NCBI GenBank assembly: GCA_021234155.1
Contig: JAJEKV010000414.1
Location: forward strand, 124,001 to 188,000
Source: Isoetes taiwanensis
Taxonomy: Eukaryota > Streptophyta > Lycopodiopsida > Isoetales > Isoetaceae
DNA length: 64,000 bases
Reading direction: 5' to 3'
This document shows positions 1-12,280 of this stretch, in pieces; positions within the stretch are counted from its first letter, which is position 1; each line of letters begins with the position of its first letter. The translations under genes and the position numbers were made by a program. The notes under the pieces are model-generated. The model did not search any database and had not been told where the DNA came from. It saw only the letters and a program-made list of their open reading frames with translations.

Positions 1-127
1 ATCTACAATGAATTGAACAAAATTCTTGGTATTATACACCTCATTGTAGTAGCTTGTACATTATTTACATTCTTCCTGCAGGGCACATAGTGCAAAATAT
101 GTTTAACTCTCTATCTCTTTAAGTCTC

Positions 128-700
128 CTAATTTGGCCGCATCTTGAATATAAACTGAAATATAGTTGATTTTTCAAGCTGATTCCGTCTATCACTGTCA
201 TTCTTTGGAAGCATCCTTAAGATCTCCAATTCTTTGGCTTTGGGTACCTGTGCTCTACCCTTACTGGAGTCATCTAGGTCTCCTTTTTCTAGCAGACTCA
301 CATTTCTCCTTTTTATGTTTTTTATCTTTGTGTTTCTCATCCTTGATCCTCTAGTTTTCTCTTTTCCTCCTTACTTGAATGAGATTCATCTTGAATAAGA
401 CAGTCACCTTCAGCAATTTTGTTTTCATTCTCCTTCCTTTCCCTCTTTTCCTTCTTAGAGGAATAGGGTTCATCTTGAACATCAACTTGATTTAAAATTG
501 CTATAGTATCATCGCCTAGAAATTTACCTTTAAATTGTTTCTTTGTACCTTTTCTCTCACTTTGTGGGGTTACTATTGTGCCCAACTCAAGAGCCCCATC
601 TTTAAGAATTTCACTCTGAGCATTAGTCCATAAGAGATTCCAAGGCTGCAATCCATACCTTCCAAGAACCAACTTTTCATATCCTTAAAGGACCAAAGCA
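128..700 (-). pseudogene. Lys/Glu-rich coding remnant, unidentified
   Basis: On the minus strand a frame runs from about 690 to 337 (residues YEKLVLGRYGLQPWN near its start), ending in a charged tail with two similar blocks (SSKKEKRERKENEN and SSKEEKRKLEDQG). After the stop, another frame continues with KHKDKKHKKEK, so a single frameshift or stop would restore a longer basic tail. Such KKE tails are common at the C-termini of plant nuclear and nucleolar proteins, but no diagnostic domain is visible. No promoter or clear splice site was found. I do not recognise the family. Most likely this is an exon-derived pseudogene fragment. Confidence 0.3.
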
Positions 701-929
701 TCTTCTCAAACGCCTCATGGCAAAAACAAGTTGGCTTTCAAAACATGAAGATTGTAAAACTTTAGCCCAAAAATTGTTCCTCGTACCATAGGCAGTGCTT
801 CTAAAAATTTCTGACCAAGTTGGCTCAATGAGAATTTGTAGCTCCTTGTGATTATATTATTGTAGATGGGCATAAGCCTGCATATAATGCCACCCACTTT
901 CTTTAACATCTTGCAAATGAACGTAGGAT

Positions 930-1680
930 GGCACTTAAAATTTACTTATTATATTGCACGAAATGATCTACTTGCTTCAACATCTTGGGAGGTTTTGCAA
1001 TGTTTGCCAAATATAAAAGACCATTAAATAAAACATGTTTTGCATAAGGAGTAAAGAATCAGGTTATAGACACAGCAAAAACAAGGATATATTGTTGAAA
1101 TGGTTGTCTACCCTACTCTGACCTAAGTTTCAAAATGCGAATGTATTGATAAGGGCGTAAATATCGGGTTCCACAATCAAAGCTAGTCAAATGCATACGC
1201 TGGACCATTTTCTAAAATCATTTGAGAGCCTCGTGATCCCACAGCTCTTTACAAAGGGAAAAGTTATATAATACCGGAACAATGCATAACACAAATCTCA
1301 GAAAATTGTTTGTTGGAACTACATCGCACAACATAAAATTGGATATGATTATTATTTATCTATATATGACTATAACTCATCCAATATAGACCCACCTGAT
1401 CCCGAATTCAAGATTTCAATCGATCGGATGACTGAAGCTAGCCAATGTGCATCAGAAAAACAATTCCCACTGTTATCATTATGCTGCCACCATAAAAAAT
1501 GTCATAAGATAAACAGACTTTGTAAGAGTTTCTGAATTTTCTTATATATATATTCAGATATATTACTGGAGCCTGAATTTTTTTGCCTAAAGTCAGGCTT
1601 TTATGGAAGGCATAGTTTCTTTAAGCTGGAATTTCGCTTTGAAATTTCCGGTGATGTGGTGGGCTTAAAAAACATCAATT
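930..1680. other. No gene seen
   Basis: AT-rich sequence without a convincing reading frame or recognisable repeat. Confidence 0.5.
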
Positions 1681-1684
1681 AAAG

Positions 1685-1748
1685 GAAAGTGGCCTCACAC
1701 GCCAACTAGAAATTTCGTTTAAATTTCTAGATCGTGAGAGGCCGATGA
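1685..1748. repeat. Nested hairpin upstream of a TATA box
   Basis: An outer stem (GGCCTCACACG paired with CGTGAGAGGCC) encloses an inner perfect 10-bp stem, CTAGAAATTT paired with AAATTTCTAG, with a 5-nt loop. It lies about 55 bp upstream of the TATA box at 1,801. A hairpin occupies a similar position in the cassette at 14.04 kb. Confidence 0.6.
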
Positions 1749-1775
1749 AGAAATTTTAATCAGATTGAAATTATG

Positions 1776-2172
1776 TCGACGTGTCAGCTGACGTGGCAGA
1801 AATATAAAAAAGAATCGGGACATTTTATCAACCTTTTGCTTGCGTTTTCTCTGATTCGGCATGCAGCCAGAGGTCTTGCCAAAGATTTACTTGATTTTTC
1901 TGCTAGATTATGGTCGGATCTGCCTCTTTCATACTGAATGCCTTGGAACGCCACTGTTTCTTCGTGACTTTGGGCATTTGCAAGTTTTTAGTAGCTTTAC
2001 AAGTTCTGGAGCGGATTTACAAGTTCTTAACAGTTCTTAGGAGGGATTTCACGAGTTCTTAGCAGTTGTTGCATATTCCGAGCGATTTTATGGAGTTCTT
2101 TGGCATTGAGTTGCATGCAAGTTATTTTTGCTTTAATTAGTTGCTTTTTTAAGTTTTTTTTTTTTAAGGTAA
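1776..2172 (+). promoter_or_regulatory. TATA promoter with long leader and splice donor
   Basis: TGACGTGGCAGAAATATAAAA (about 1,781-1,808) combines an ACGTGG G-box-type core with a TATA box. It is followed by about 350 bp of T-rich leader containing TTGCATGCAAGTT, and a donor-like AAG|GTAAG near 2,167. The same order (hairpin, TGAYGTGGC-TATAAAA, leader with TTGCATGCAAGTT, then GTAAG) recurs at 14.04-14.6 kb and 35.03-35.6 kb, so this looks like a diverged member of the same cassette. No coding exon was identified downstream. The promoter role is inferred from motif order only. Confidence 0.4.
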
Positions 2173-4390
2173 GAACTTTTTGTATTCATTATATTGGAAG
2201 AATTGCAATACAAAGATCCCTCATGGATCAGGATATAATTTAAAAACAAAAGATCCCATATGGATCTGAATCATATTTGCAATTATAGTACTCATAAGAA
2301 TCTCTCAACCTCTTCTTTTATCTAACCTGGGTACTACAAGATGAACATCTTCTTAGTTAAATAGAATACTACAGAGTTTAATGCTCATTTTCCACAAGTC
2401 AGCAGATAAATCTTGAATGCTCGAAGAAACCTCTTGCAAAACTAGAAATGAAAAGGAGAGATGAAGAGTAACCTGAACAATCTTCTCTCAGAGAAGCCAG
2501 CATGCTTCAATCTCTGATCAAAATCAACAGATTTACTACCAAATGTGAAACTAAGAGATTTGAAATTATGCATTGTCGGGATATTGCGATCAGTACCCAC
2601 CTACAATAGAAATTTGGACACATGGCCCAGCCACCAAAACTCTCCTAATTCTAGTTCATGATATCTGGTCTTGACATGGAAGCACCTTCCTAGACACAAT
2701 CAGGTCCCTAGCTCGGCAATCTCAAATAATCAGACATCCTATTGTAAGATTATGAAAATGCATGGAGACCAAGAATTTACTCTGTCTTCTTTCAAGAAAA
2801 CATCTCTAGATCTTTCTCCTAGAAAGAGCAAGAGGAGGGGAAAACCTTCCAACAAAATAGACCTGTAATAGATATTTAAACTGCCAATAAAACAGTAATC
2901 TTGAATCATCTTCTCTCATAGCCTTCTTCTACGTTATAGGCATACGCGCCGTTTCGGTGTGTCTATCCATAAATAAACAAAGAAAAACCTATTTTGCAAG
3001 ATCCAAGCAACCAAGAAACAAGGATCTTGGGCTAAAGTTTGAAACTTATCAAAACTGTTCTAGATCTTTGTTATATTCATGAAAAATCACTATGCTTACC
3101 CATGAACGGAAGCATTAGGAATAATTCCACGTTAGTGGAAGAATCGTTGGGCTGAAGAGAAGTCATAAAGATGCTCCAAGAATCGTCAATTAGCAGCCAT
3201 ATATAGAAGAAAATCACGGATTATACAAGAAATCAAAACCCATGCTAGCAATCAAAGGCGATGATCATTTTGAAGTTTCTACTGTAACCCCTCATCTGGA
3301 AACGGAGTGCTCTACATATATGGCGGTTTTATTGTATGAAATAAACTACGTAAATAATGCTTTAGTCAAGAAATAATGCGCATCAAGTCCTATGCAAAGA
3401 AAAACAATGAGGGCCTATGAGGCACCGGATCGAAAAAAATATGTAGAAGAAGAAATGAATCAAGGAGCTATGGCAAGAAAGGCGGTTTGATGATTCAGTA
3501 TGTTAGAGTGCTCATCTTTTTGCTACACCAAAGATCGAAACCATGATCTAAAAATATTCTTCCCATTTCGATAATTGTGGTTGATATGGTTTGTGGAGAT
3601 TTCTATGGCAATGACCTCTTCCAGATTTGAAGCCCCGATTTAAAACCCATGAAAGTTACACAAAATTTTTTGCATGACCCACGTTATTTAACTTTTTAAG
3701 AGGATCTTTATCACTAAGTGAACTTATATTTGCATGGTGAGGGCAATTTTATTAATAGGCGGTGTGAATGAGATAGGGTTTTGGCCTTGCAGGAATAGCA
3801 TCGTTTGACGGATTTGAGCCATTTAAAAAGAAAAAAGCACAAAATCCAAATGACATAGTTTTGTTGGAGTTAGATAAGATCTTTCTAAGCAAAGGAATCT
3901 GAGGCTATTTTAAAAGGAATAAAATGCAAATGCATCATGATTTCAATCATTTGAAGTTAAAGCATTGCATGTTATTTGCATATTGTAACAAGACAACAAT
4001 TGCCTAAATTGGGTGCGTCTTTTTATGGAGCATTTGGTGCATCTTATGTACTGTATGAATTTTGTTTAAATTTTATGCACTTGGTGCTCCACATGGATTA
4101 ATGCTAGAACCTACGTTGTTTTGATCCTTTTTGGATGTGAACACGAAGGCCCAATTTTATAAGGCAGATTTACTACACATTATGTGGTCTTATATTTTAT
4201 CTTCCATGATTGCGGGCTTTTCAATGATAGATCGCGACTTCCATAAGAATAGAATAGAATAGGTTTTTTAGCGCCCACGAAGACCAATTGGCCTATGGGA
4301 CCCAAACAAAAAAGAGAGCAACAAGTGTATTATTGACATGATTAAAAACCTCCGCCCAAGGGTTTTCGAGGGAAAACCTTAGCAATAATA
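2173..4390. other. No gene seen, AT-rich
   Basis: A 65-codon plus-strand frame at 2,671-2,868 has a basic, Ser/Lys-rich tail but matches nothing I know. The rest is AT-rich with no clear repeat structure. Confidence 0.45.
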
Positions 4391-5224
4391 AGCATCTTTG
4401 GCACACTGTACAATTGCATGGGATGGGTTCAATACCGAATCCCATAGGACACAAAGAAGTCCGGTGGCATCCATAACCTCACGGAGGTATGACCCCAACA
4501 ATCCGCCCGATCTTTTCGTAGTCAATAAGCGATGCAATTTGGCCCGGGCACTAGTAATCGAACATATCGCTCTCGGATATGGGCAAATGCCGGGCAGATC
4601 ACGGAGGGTATGACATTCATTCTCAATCGCTACGAGGTGGTGGCAACGACAAAGCCTTTGTTCTCGTGGTTCCCGAGCCCAACGCCATTTTCAATGCGGA
4701 GGCCATGTGCACGTCGCGAATGGAAGCTATAAGTACACAGCTTCTTCATGGGTTGGGTGTACAAAAATCTTGGTGTGGGCCTCTTGTGAGCCTACAATTG
4801 ACTTATTGGCGATAGTGTACCCGACAACATCGTCGAGCCTCTGCATCGAGGAGGCTTACGAAGGAAAAGTAGCATCTAGAGTGCAGTTTAAGTGCCTCGC
4901 TGTGATCTTTCTTTGTCGAGCCTGGGCGCATCTGTTTACTGCACATCCCAGTATGAGAACCCGGGCTTGCTTGTCTTTCAGTACGAGTTCCGGGCGTTGC
5001 GGACCCATCATTAGTGGCCAAAGCAGGTGGAGACAGCGTGTATCAGCCATAGCGACCACCTTTTGGAGTAAGCGACATGGCGTTCCAATGCGGCCTGTTG
5101 AAGGGGTAGAAAGCACATCTCACGGGTAAGGATGCAGTGCGGAACTATGGACTTCACCCGGGCCCATGCCAGAAGGCCTTACACTTTTGCTTTCGAGGTC
5201 ATTCAGTGTTGAGGGATATCACGG

Positions 5225-6257
5225 ACTCCATACGCCCCATACAAAGGACCGACTCAACCCAAGGCCGAAACAAATGTATTTGGTGGCCCCGGGCATACAA
5301 CTACCCTTTGTGGTACATTTGTTTTGCATGGCATACAATGCTTTCCAACCAGGTGACCATAACGATGTTTGCATCCCAATGGTGGTAGTTGAGAACTCAA
5401 TCCCCAAGTACTTGTAGGTCAGGAGCCACCTCTACCTCCACTTACGGTAAGGTGAATGTAGGAAGCCTTGGGGCGGGGATGATGCAAGCCCATGACACCT
5501 AGTTTTGTGATTAACTTCGCATGCAGGTGAATTGCAAAAAGCGTCAAAATCCGGTGGCGTTGCATGTCTCCTAGAGTATAGGCCATGAGATTGACATCGT
5601 CGACATATATGAGAGTTGGGATTTGTGATGCATGAGATGTGCTTGCGCACCTCCATGTTGAAGAAACCAATCTTCAAGCCCGATCAATCTATAGGCCAAA
5701 GAATGTGGGGAGAGGGGCAACCGGCGCACTCAATGCTCTGCCCGATCATAGAATTTTGTCTTGCCCGATGTGATACGGCACGAGCATGCCTCATCGGCCC
5801 GATATCTTGCATTGCGCAGAGTCGGGGGGTCTCCATAGCACCCAATCGTCCCCAACTGACATTGGCGTGATGCGGTATGACCGAGCGCTTTGCAAAATCC
5901 GCTCTTGATCACAGGTTCGAGGTTGGCGATTCACGCTATCTTCAATCAATGTCTTGTGAGTGAAGATATGATCAATGGTGGAATGCGGGCGGAAACCCGC
6001 TTTGTGTAGAGCTCGCACCTCCGTTTCCTCTACCCATATTGTCACCCATTTGCTCAAGGATGCGATAGCAGTTTGCAAAGAGAGAGACCATAATAATGCG
6101 GTAGTTGGCGGGCATTGAGGGTCCCCCGCTTTGTATATGGCACTACCCTACTAGTGGTCCATTCGCGTGGGAAGCCTTCTCGCAATGCTTTATTGAACAA
6201 TGCCGTGAGGGCAGGGGCACCGATGGAGGCCCAGCCATTTGAGAAGTTGCACTGCAT
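5225..6257 (-). pseudogene. Reverse transcriptase domain of the LINE, frameshifted
   Basis: This is the recognisable RT core of the LINE. The active-site block reads IPTLIYVDDVNLMAYTLGD (~5,625-5,570); Y-V-D-D is the catalytic motif that coordinates metal ions. Upstream in the protein is a -1/+1 shifted LPLSPH block corresponding to the conserved G-x-P-L-S-P palm motif, and before it KAGFRPHSTIDHIF, typical of LINE RT block 2. At least three frame changes and several stops separate these pieces, so no functional enzyme can be made. The C-terminal GWKALYAMQNKC and VWGVW pieces resemble the post-RT region of LINEs described outside flowering plants; that comparison is from memory. Confidence 0.72.
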
Positions 6258-6899
6258 GCCATCTAAATCTGCTTTGCCTTCCCATTAGCTAGTATTTTTG
6301 AGGCCCATGATGACATCCCCCCCTCTGTGATAACGAGCCATGCCTATCTATGGAGGGTGGTGCGGCCCGAGACCATCACAATTGTTGCAGAAATCTTGTA
6401 CCCATTGCTCAGGTGATGTTCCTTTGTAATGGGTTGAGGAGGCTTGCTCAAGACCCTTCTCGGGGAATGTCACGGGGTGCGGTCCGGGGAGACCAAACAT
6501 CATTTTGGCGATGCTCTGCGAAGGTATCTGGCCTTCTTGTTCTTGAAAAGGGCGGTATTGGTGGCGGCTTGAGCGGGGAGATGGGATAGAGTGACTTCTT
6601 GGGAATTATGCGTTTGAGCTCCGACACTCATCCACTCAAACCATATGTTGCGGGGGAAGGTGGTAGTGCGGGGTTCGCCCGTGGCGGCCTCTCCCAAAGC
6701 ATCTTTATGCAGCGGTCGAGGAAGCGGATTCGGTGAAATTTTGGCCAGTTGCTCTTGAAGTGTGGGGAGTTGCGACAGTCACGCCCGGTCATGCTCAAAA
6801 GCAGGCATAGGTCCTGCTGCGAGTCGTGGTCCGGTATTTGGGGCTACGGTGTGTTGAGGTAGTAGATGCAGGAGCACTCCCAATGGGAGATGCATGAGC

Positions 6900-7261
6900 A
6901 GGGCGGGTGAATTAAAGTCCTACTTCCCTCGTCAGGAATTAATGCGTCCCGATGGAAAAATGAGTAACCCGGTCTTGATCCGGTTCCTCAACCAGCGAGA
7001 TAATCCACCACTTTGGAGCCGCCCCTTGGTTCTCCCTGTCTACAAGTCTGCACTGGAAGGCGACCCATTGTGCCAACCCATTACAAATAACGGGGTCAAA
7101 GATACTACCCGGTAACAACATTTGCGCCGCCATAGCCCGAAATATGGATGTCGTATGATATCCTTGACCAAACCACCTTTGCGGGGTTCAAGCTGCAAGG
7201 CGTCCTCTGCCCGAGGGGGCTCAAATTTTGGAACTTTCTTGCGGTTCTGTGTTGCGTGCAT
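6900..7261 (-). pseudogene. 5' coding remnant of the LINE
   Basis: Minus-strand frames at 7,261-7,040 and 7,133-6,939 overlap in different registers (KKVPKFEPPRAEDALQLEPR, then GLVKDIIRHPYFGLW). They lie at the 5' edge of the LINE in element orientation, where ORF1 or the endonuclease would be expected. No catalytic residues can be assigned. The start of the GC-rich block coincides with the ATG at 7,261. Confidence 0.35.
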
Positions 7262-7262
7262 T

Positions 7263-10200
7263 AAATTAAGCCAAGCAACATAACCACTGCCTAACTATTT
7301 TATCTTCTTGTATGTCATCATATAGATCGACATAGGGCTCCAATCGATATCTTTGTCATTGAAGGGGAACCTGTGCATGCAAATGTACTCATAAGGCTGG
7401 AGTAACCAAACGATTTCTGATTTCAAATTCAGTTACGTTGTTCTAGACAATTTGCTTTCAGGGTAGACTTTACGGTGGTCGGGGTGGACTTCGTTTTGCA
7501 GCCCCCATCCGACGTGGTCAGCTTGGACATTATTTTAAAAGGGTAAGAAGAACTTTCTCTAATGTCCACACATATTGACGTATATAATAGAATCATAAGC
7601 ATCCTTTAAAAGGAAAGGAACAAAACATATTCTAGATTCTGCACCAGCTCCGACAGAGTGAACTTATTTACTTATTCTAGGCTTTTATTGCCATTGTGGT
7701 TTTAGATTTTGGAGCAATGCAGTATCAGCACGTAGTTGTTTCAAACGAGTCTGTCCTCACAACTTGGAGGACCAAAGCTTTGTTGTGGGCTATGAAAATG
7801 TCACTCATAATTTGGCAGTCTAATGAGGGGGTGACAAAAGCTTAAAGTGCGTCCTGCATATACAAGAAATGGGACCTTATCAAAGGACATATCACACTAT
7901 TGAATTGATTGCTTATATCAACATGTCCTTAAGGTTTGGATTTTATTCTAGCAAATAGTTTCAAAGATTTTGCATTGTGCATGTTTGATATTTGAGCTAT
8001 ATATGCTGATCAGGAGATGGGAGTAATCCTGCATGTCAAGTGCCTCTCCAATCAAAATGAAGTGAAGATTTTGTGCTTTTGGTTTGTTTGTCGTCCTTTT
8101 GTCATTGCACCATGAATGATTTGCAGTAACTAAGACAATTACAATAACTTCACAGAATTACATGTCACATGTAATGCAAAAGCAATCATACTAGTATCAA
8201 GAATAAGTTTTCCACTCTATAACTTTTAAGAACAAACTCAATAATTTGAGTAGTGAATATCTTAACAGATGAACAATTGCATCTATCTTCGCGTCAATCT
8301 GTAACCTTATGCTTCTCTTCAAGCTACAATCTTTATCTCATATTATCACACTTGTGTGTTAATACATTTGAAAAACTATGCTTTTTGAGGAGATCTTGAA
8401 TAGAGGTTTGTTAAGGCAAAGCTCTTGACCATCTAAATTTATTAATGCAAAAAATAATAATAAATATTTTTTTAAGATGTCTGGAACAGGTTGTAACGAA
8501 AACAAAGACTCGCCAAATCCTGAATCCTGCCTTTTCCATAATGCAAAAACTTGTAGAGTATGGTTTTAGTAGCTTCGGCTCAATACAACCTTCTATATTT
8601 GCAAGATTTTCTTTAATTTGGAGTTTTAATCTGGATCTACCTGCATGTCCTCCATTCTCAAAGTTGTAGGCTCCAAATTAGCTAGCCATGGCTTCATACT
8701 TCGTCTAGCCTGTGGTAGAATACATGGCATAATGAATGATGCCGCTGAACAATTCTAGCATATCTTGCTAAATAATACGTAGTGGAGCTAGATTCCATGT
8801 ACATATTCAACAAAGTTGTAAAGCATAAGACCTGATAGAAATGAAAAATACAAGAAGGGTCAGATCACATGAAGGAGGCAACATGGATTATTTCCTGTTG
8901 ACATGAACCCACTTTTTATGCTAGAGTCACATGAAGTCATTGATAGCATATGAATCAGAGAGCATTTTCCCTTTTTATGTAACAGGAGTGCTCAAAACCT
9001 GTGGTGTTAGATGAAGAATGCAAGCCACTATTGAAATCGAACGTATTCCTGTCAACATCGGTATGATTTGGGTGGCATGTGACCCTTCTATTTTAGACGA
9101 TTGCTAGAGAAGCAGCTAGATCAACAACTTCAAGTATATAGGAATGCCAATTTACATGCCATCCTGGGCATAAAGAGGGCGTCGTATGTGGAGCCCTGTT
9201 GACATATCAGGAATGGCATGTATGCCTTTTCTTGCAACATAGAAAACAGTTAGGAAGCATTCTGTGTCTGTGATAAAAATGCCGAAATGTTAAATTTTGA
9301 GAATGCAAGTAAAAATGCGCCCACTGTAAAAGTTCGTTGCACAGCAAGAGTTTTTCAGCAACGTTCATGTTTTAAAACAGTGCAACGTGACACGATGCTA
9401 TTGGTAGGGAATGCTTTCTCACAGTTTTTATGCGACCAGGCTCTAAGGCCCCTTTTCTACGACACTCTTTGTCTTATATTTATTAGAATTTGATGGGACA
9501 ATACATCATCAAATAAGATACCCACCTTTTCCATTGCAATTTTTGGACATGTCTTACGTTAATGTCGTACAAGTCCGATGTGGCATTTTCTTCGGGGAAA
9601 ACCCCTACCATAAAAAAGAGACATCAAAAAAGAGCCAATCCCAGACCTTTTTTGCCGCAAACATAGGCTATCCCAAAAAAGAGAAGACGAGAAGCAATGG
9701 AGTTGATCCGATGTGTAACGGTTCGACAGGCAAATACGACACTAGATGTTGGCAAATCCTTTGAAATAGAAAGACGCTGCCCTTTTTTTAATAGAGACAC
9801 GTAGATTCACAGAGAAAGGCAGGTCGTTTTTGAAGGTAGGTTATTTTTGAAGTTGGAAAAATTTGAAGCAGCTCGATTTATCATTAGATGATTGTTTTCT
9901 TAGATCATTTTTTACAAACAAATTTAAATCATCAGTTGCAAATTTGCAACAGGAGCCATTGTTAATCACTTTTGCATTCACATATTTGCATTTTATAATC
10001 CTCCTTTTTCATATATTCGTTCTAGATTCTTATTCAATAAGTACTTCTTTATCTTTAGAGAATTGGCTTCCTTTTAAAACAATAGAATTTACTTCCTTCT
10101 GAAACAATGCTTACAGTCGAATTGTTGCATTGTTGCAGGTGGGCATAAGCATGCTACACCCTCAAAAAAAAGTACCATTTAGGAACCATAAAACTACCTA

Positions 10201-10515
10201 AAAAAGTACCCAACACTGGCTTGGGTAATTTTTATAATATCTCAATAACTACAAATGTTAAATTGAATGCATTCATTTTGACCTCCAATAGTATTATCTC
10301 TATCTTAACCTTGAACATTGATATGCTTTTGACATTTTATATTGAACTTTTGAATTAGTTTTGACCAAAAGAACAAGAAAACAGTACCCAATCCAAAAGT
10401 ACCTAGTGTAGGTACTTTGCTAAGGTGTTCCAAAATGGCGTGGTGGCATGCATATGCCCGTGTCCTTTGCTCCAATCTACATGTGGAAAAACGAAATATA
10501 AGATAGGTGTAGTGC
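7263..10515. other. No gene seen
   Basis: AT-rich intergenic DNA. The frames at 8,445, 9,287, 9,534 and 9,863 have no recognisable domain. No strong repeat was noticed. Confidence 0.45.
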
Positions 10516-10517
10516 AC

Positions 10518-10655
10518 GATCACACTATTTCTGCCCGATCTGGGTTATTAAACAAACACATGGAAACCCTTCCGTGCTTCCATGTGGAAACCCTTCTCAA
10601 TTTCAAGGAAATTCGGAAGGGTTTCCACGAGGAAGCACGGAAGGGTTTTTGTTAA
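10518..10655. repeat. GGAAACCCTTCC foldback element, copy 1
   Basis: Arms of about 40 bp (10,564-10,603 and 10,610-10,650) are near-perfect reverse complements, each holding two GGAAACCCTTCC/GGAAGGGTTTCC units flanking GTGCTTCC. The left flank (ACACTATTTCTGCCCGATC then GGGTTATTAAA) is shared with the copy at 23.84 kb. It looks like a short foldback or MITE-type element. Confidence 0.65.
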
Positions 10656-11740
10656 GAATAGAATTTTTTTGGTTAAAAATATCCACCCTCATTAATTTTT
10701 AGAATTAAATTCTTACTGCTACTTGAAGAGCCTTTTCAGAAAGGCAAATTTTTTTCATTCTTACCTCTTAGTCCGGGGATTTTTCTATGTAATCGGCTTC
10801 CAGAAGTGTTTCAAATTGGTTGGAATTGATCCAAGAAGTGTTTCAATGTTGGAATTGGAGTCGAAAGGGTTTCCTTCCATTTCTGAAGTCAGGCTTGAAT
10901 TTTTTTCTCTGTTTTGGCATTCCATTCCGGCAACGAGGATGATTCTGGCAGTGATTCCACTTCAGGCTTGATAAATGCAACAAGTAATTTGAAGCAGTAT
11001 TATCTCTGGTTAAGGAAATTGAAGTCGTATTATCATCTCCGGTTATTCAAAAGGTAAGTACTATCCAGAGCATCCGAATCAATTTCTTTGCCCTTTGTTT
11101 TTTTTTTTGTTCTACAAAATCAGCCAGTGCTGGAAACAGAATGCCAGATTGAAGGCCAATGTACTGAAGCATACATTTTTTTTTATCATCCAAAGAACTC
11201 GCCTGTGAGCTTTGTAGAGGCTATCGGAACATAAATTACTCTCTCTGACTTGATCTTCTGTCAAATACTGGAGAAGTGTAGGTAAGCAAAGCAGTTTATC
11301 AGTGCTTTTTTACAAATTTGTTTGTAGATTTGCTTTTCTTTTTTTCTTTTCTTTTTTTTGTGTCGTGGATGTTGCCAAATGAACGCATGACCTTAAAACC
11401 GATTTCACTTCATTTCATTCCTTAGCAAAATGTTATGGTTCATCATTATGCCGGAGCAATCCAAAAATTAAAAGTAAGTGATGTGTTGGACCTTCAGGTG
11501 AACAATTGATGGCATCTGAGAATTCTTTAGCACTTTGTGCTATATCCCTGAACAACACCGCCAATCGAATAGTAGGAGGAGATGGGTTAGTGAGCGAAAA
11601 TAATACCTTTAAAGGTTACCCAAGAGTGGGATTCAACCACCGATGCAAACAGGAGGAGGATGTCAGGAACATTTCCTTTGCCATCATGTGACATATGACA
11701 TGTCCATTGGATTTAGAATTGCCGCACTCAAACTCCAAGT
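10656..11740. other. No gene seen; T-rich with splice-like sites
   Basis: Contains poly-T runs and an AAAG|GTAAGTA donor-like site at about 11,050. The frame at 11,506-11,691 (starting MASENSLALCA after the first residue) could be a very worn upstream part of the GULLO-like pseudogene, but I cannot align it convincingly. Confidence 0.35.
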
Positions 11741-12249
11741 GACATCAAGAAACTCCAGACAAGAATCCACATGAGCAATGTAGGACAAATCTCTATGGAG
11801 GGACAATAATGAGATTTGTTAAAGGATTAAGTGCCTAACTTGAACTCCAACAGATGCAGTAGCCATTGATATGCCATTTTTCAGAAATTGCCATAGAAAC
11901 ACCCCAATGTTGGATGAGGATGGGATTGAAGAATTAGAACAAATGCTACTCAAGAAGTATAAGGGATTTTCCTCCTTGGGGAAGAAACATAGATTTTGCA
12001 TTTGAGGATCCAAAGTGGGGGGACATTGCTAAGTTTCTTGAAGTCAAGAGGAGGATGGATCCCCAGGGTCTTTTCTCTAGTGAGTGGTCTAATGCAATTC
12101 TTGGGATTAGTCAAAAAGGAGGTAGAGGTATTTCTATCGTGAAGAAGTATTGTGCATTAGAAGGGCTTTGCATCTGCAGCTCTAATGAACATTGTGCTCC
12201 TAAAGATGGTTACCTTTGTAAGGATGGAGTTTTCAGCAAGGCAAATTAA
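11741..12249 (+). pseudogene. L-gulonolactone oxidase-like C-terminus, broken
   Basis: The plus strand encodes in order DIKKLQTRIHMSN (11,741), IMRFVKG (~11,808), DEDGIEELEQMLLKKYKG (~11,912-11,963), then after a one-base frameshift a 92-codon open frame from 11,971 to the stop at 12,249. That frame includes PPWGRNIDFAF, the counterpart of the conserved H/PWGKN motif of aldonolactone oxidases, then MDPQGLFSSEW and a cysteine-rich end CALEGLCICSSNEHCAPKDG. These features match the C-terminal part of plant FAD-linked L-gulono-1,4-lactone oxidases (ascorbate-related, secretory). The FAD-binding N-terminal half is absent. A stop also lies between the second and third pieces. The last 75 bp are the left edge of duplicated segment A. 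Confidence 0.72.
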
Positions 12250-12280
12250 TCTATGCTTGCATTTTATATTGTCGATATGT

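Larger units (their letters stand above)
4395..7262 (-). mobile_element. Degenerate non-LTR retrotransposon (LINE)
   Basis: This block is clearly more GC-rich than its flanks and is bounded sharply near 4,395 and 7,262. Read on the minus strand from high to low coordinates, reverse-transcriptase blocks appear in the correct order but in different frames: a fingers-region segment (ALTALFNKALREGFPREW, ~6,220-6,160), KAGFRPHSTIDHIFTHKTL (~6,010-5,945), a palm segment LPLSPH...LEDWF (~5,730-5,660), the catalytic YVDD (~5,610), and a C-terminal segment with WKALYAMQNKC and FVWGVW (~5,390-5,225). Both intact and broken frames are interleaved with stops. No target-site duplication or poly(A) tail was identified. 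Codon wear and the absence of a full ORF show that it is dead. Confidence 0.78.

Noticed and set aside
4398-5129. Several overlapping plus-strand ORFs in the GC-rich block
   Set aside because: They are antisense shadows of the minus-strand LINE, where RT motifs are visible.
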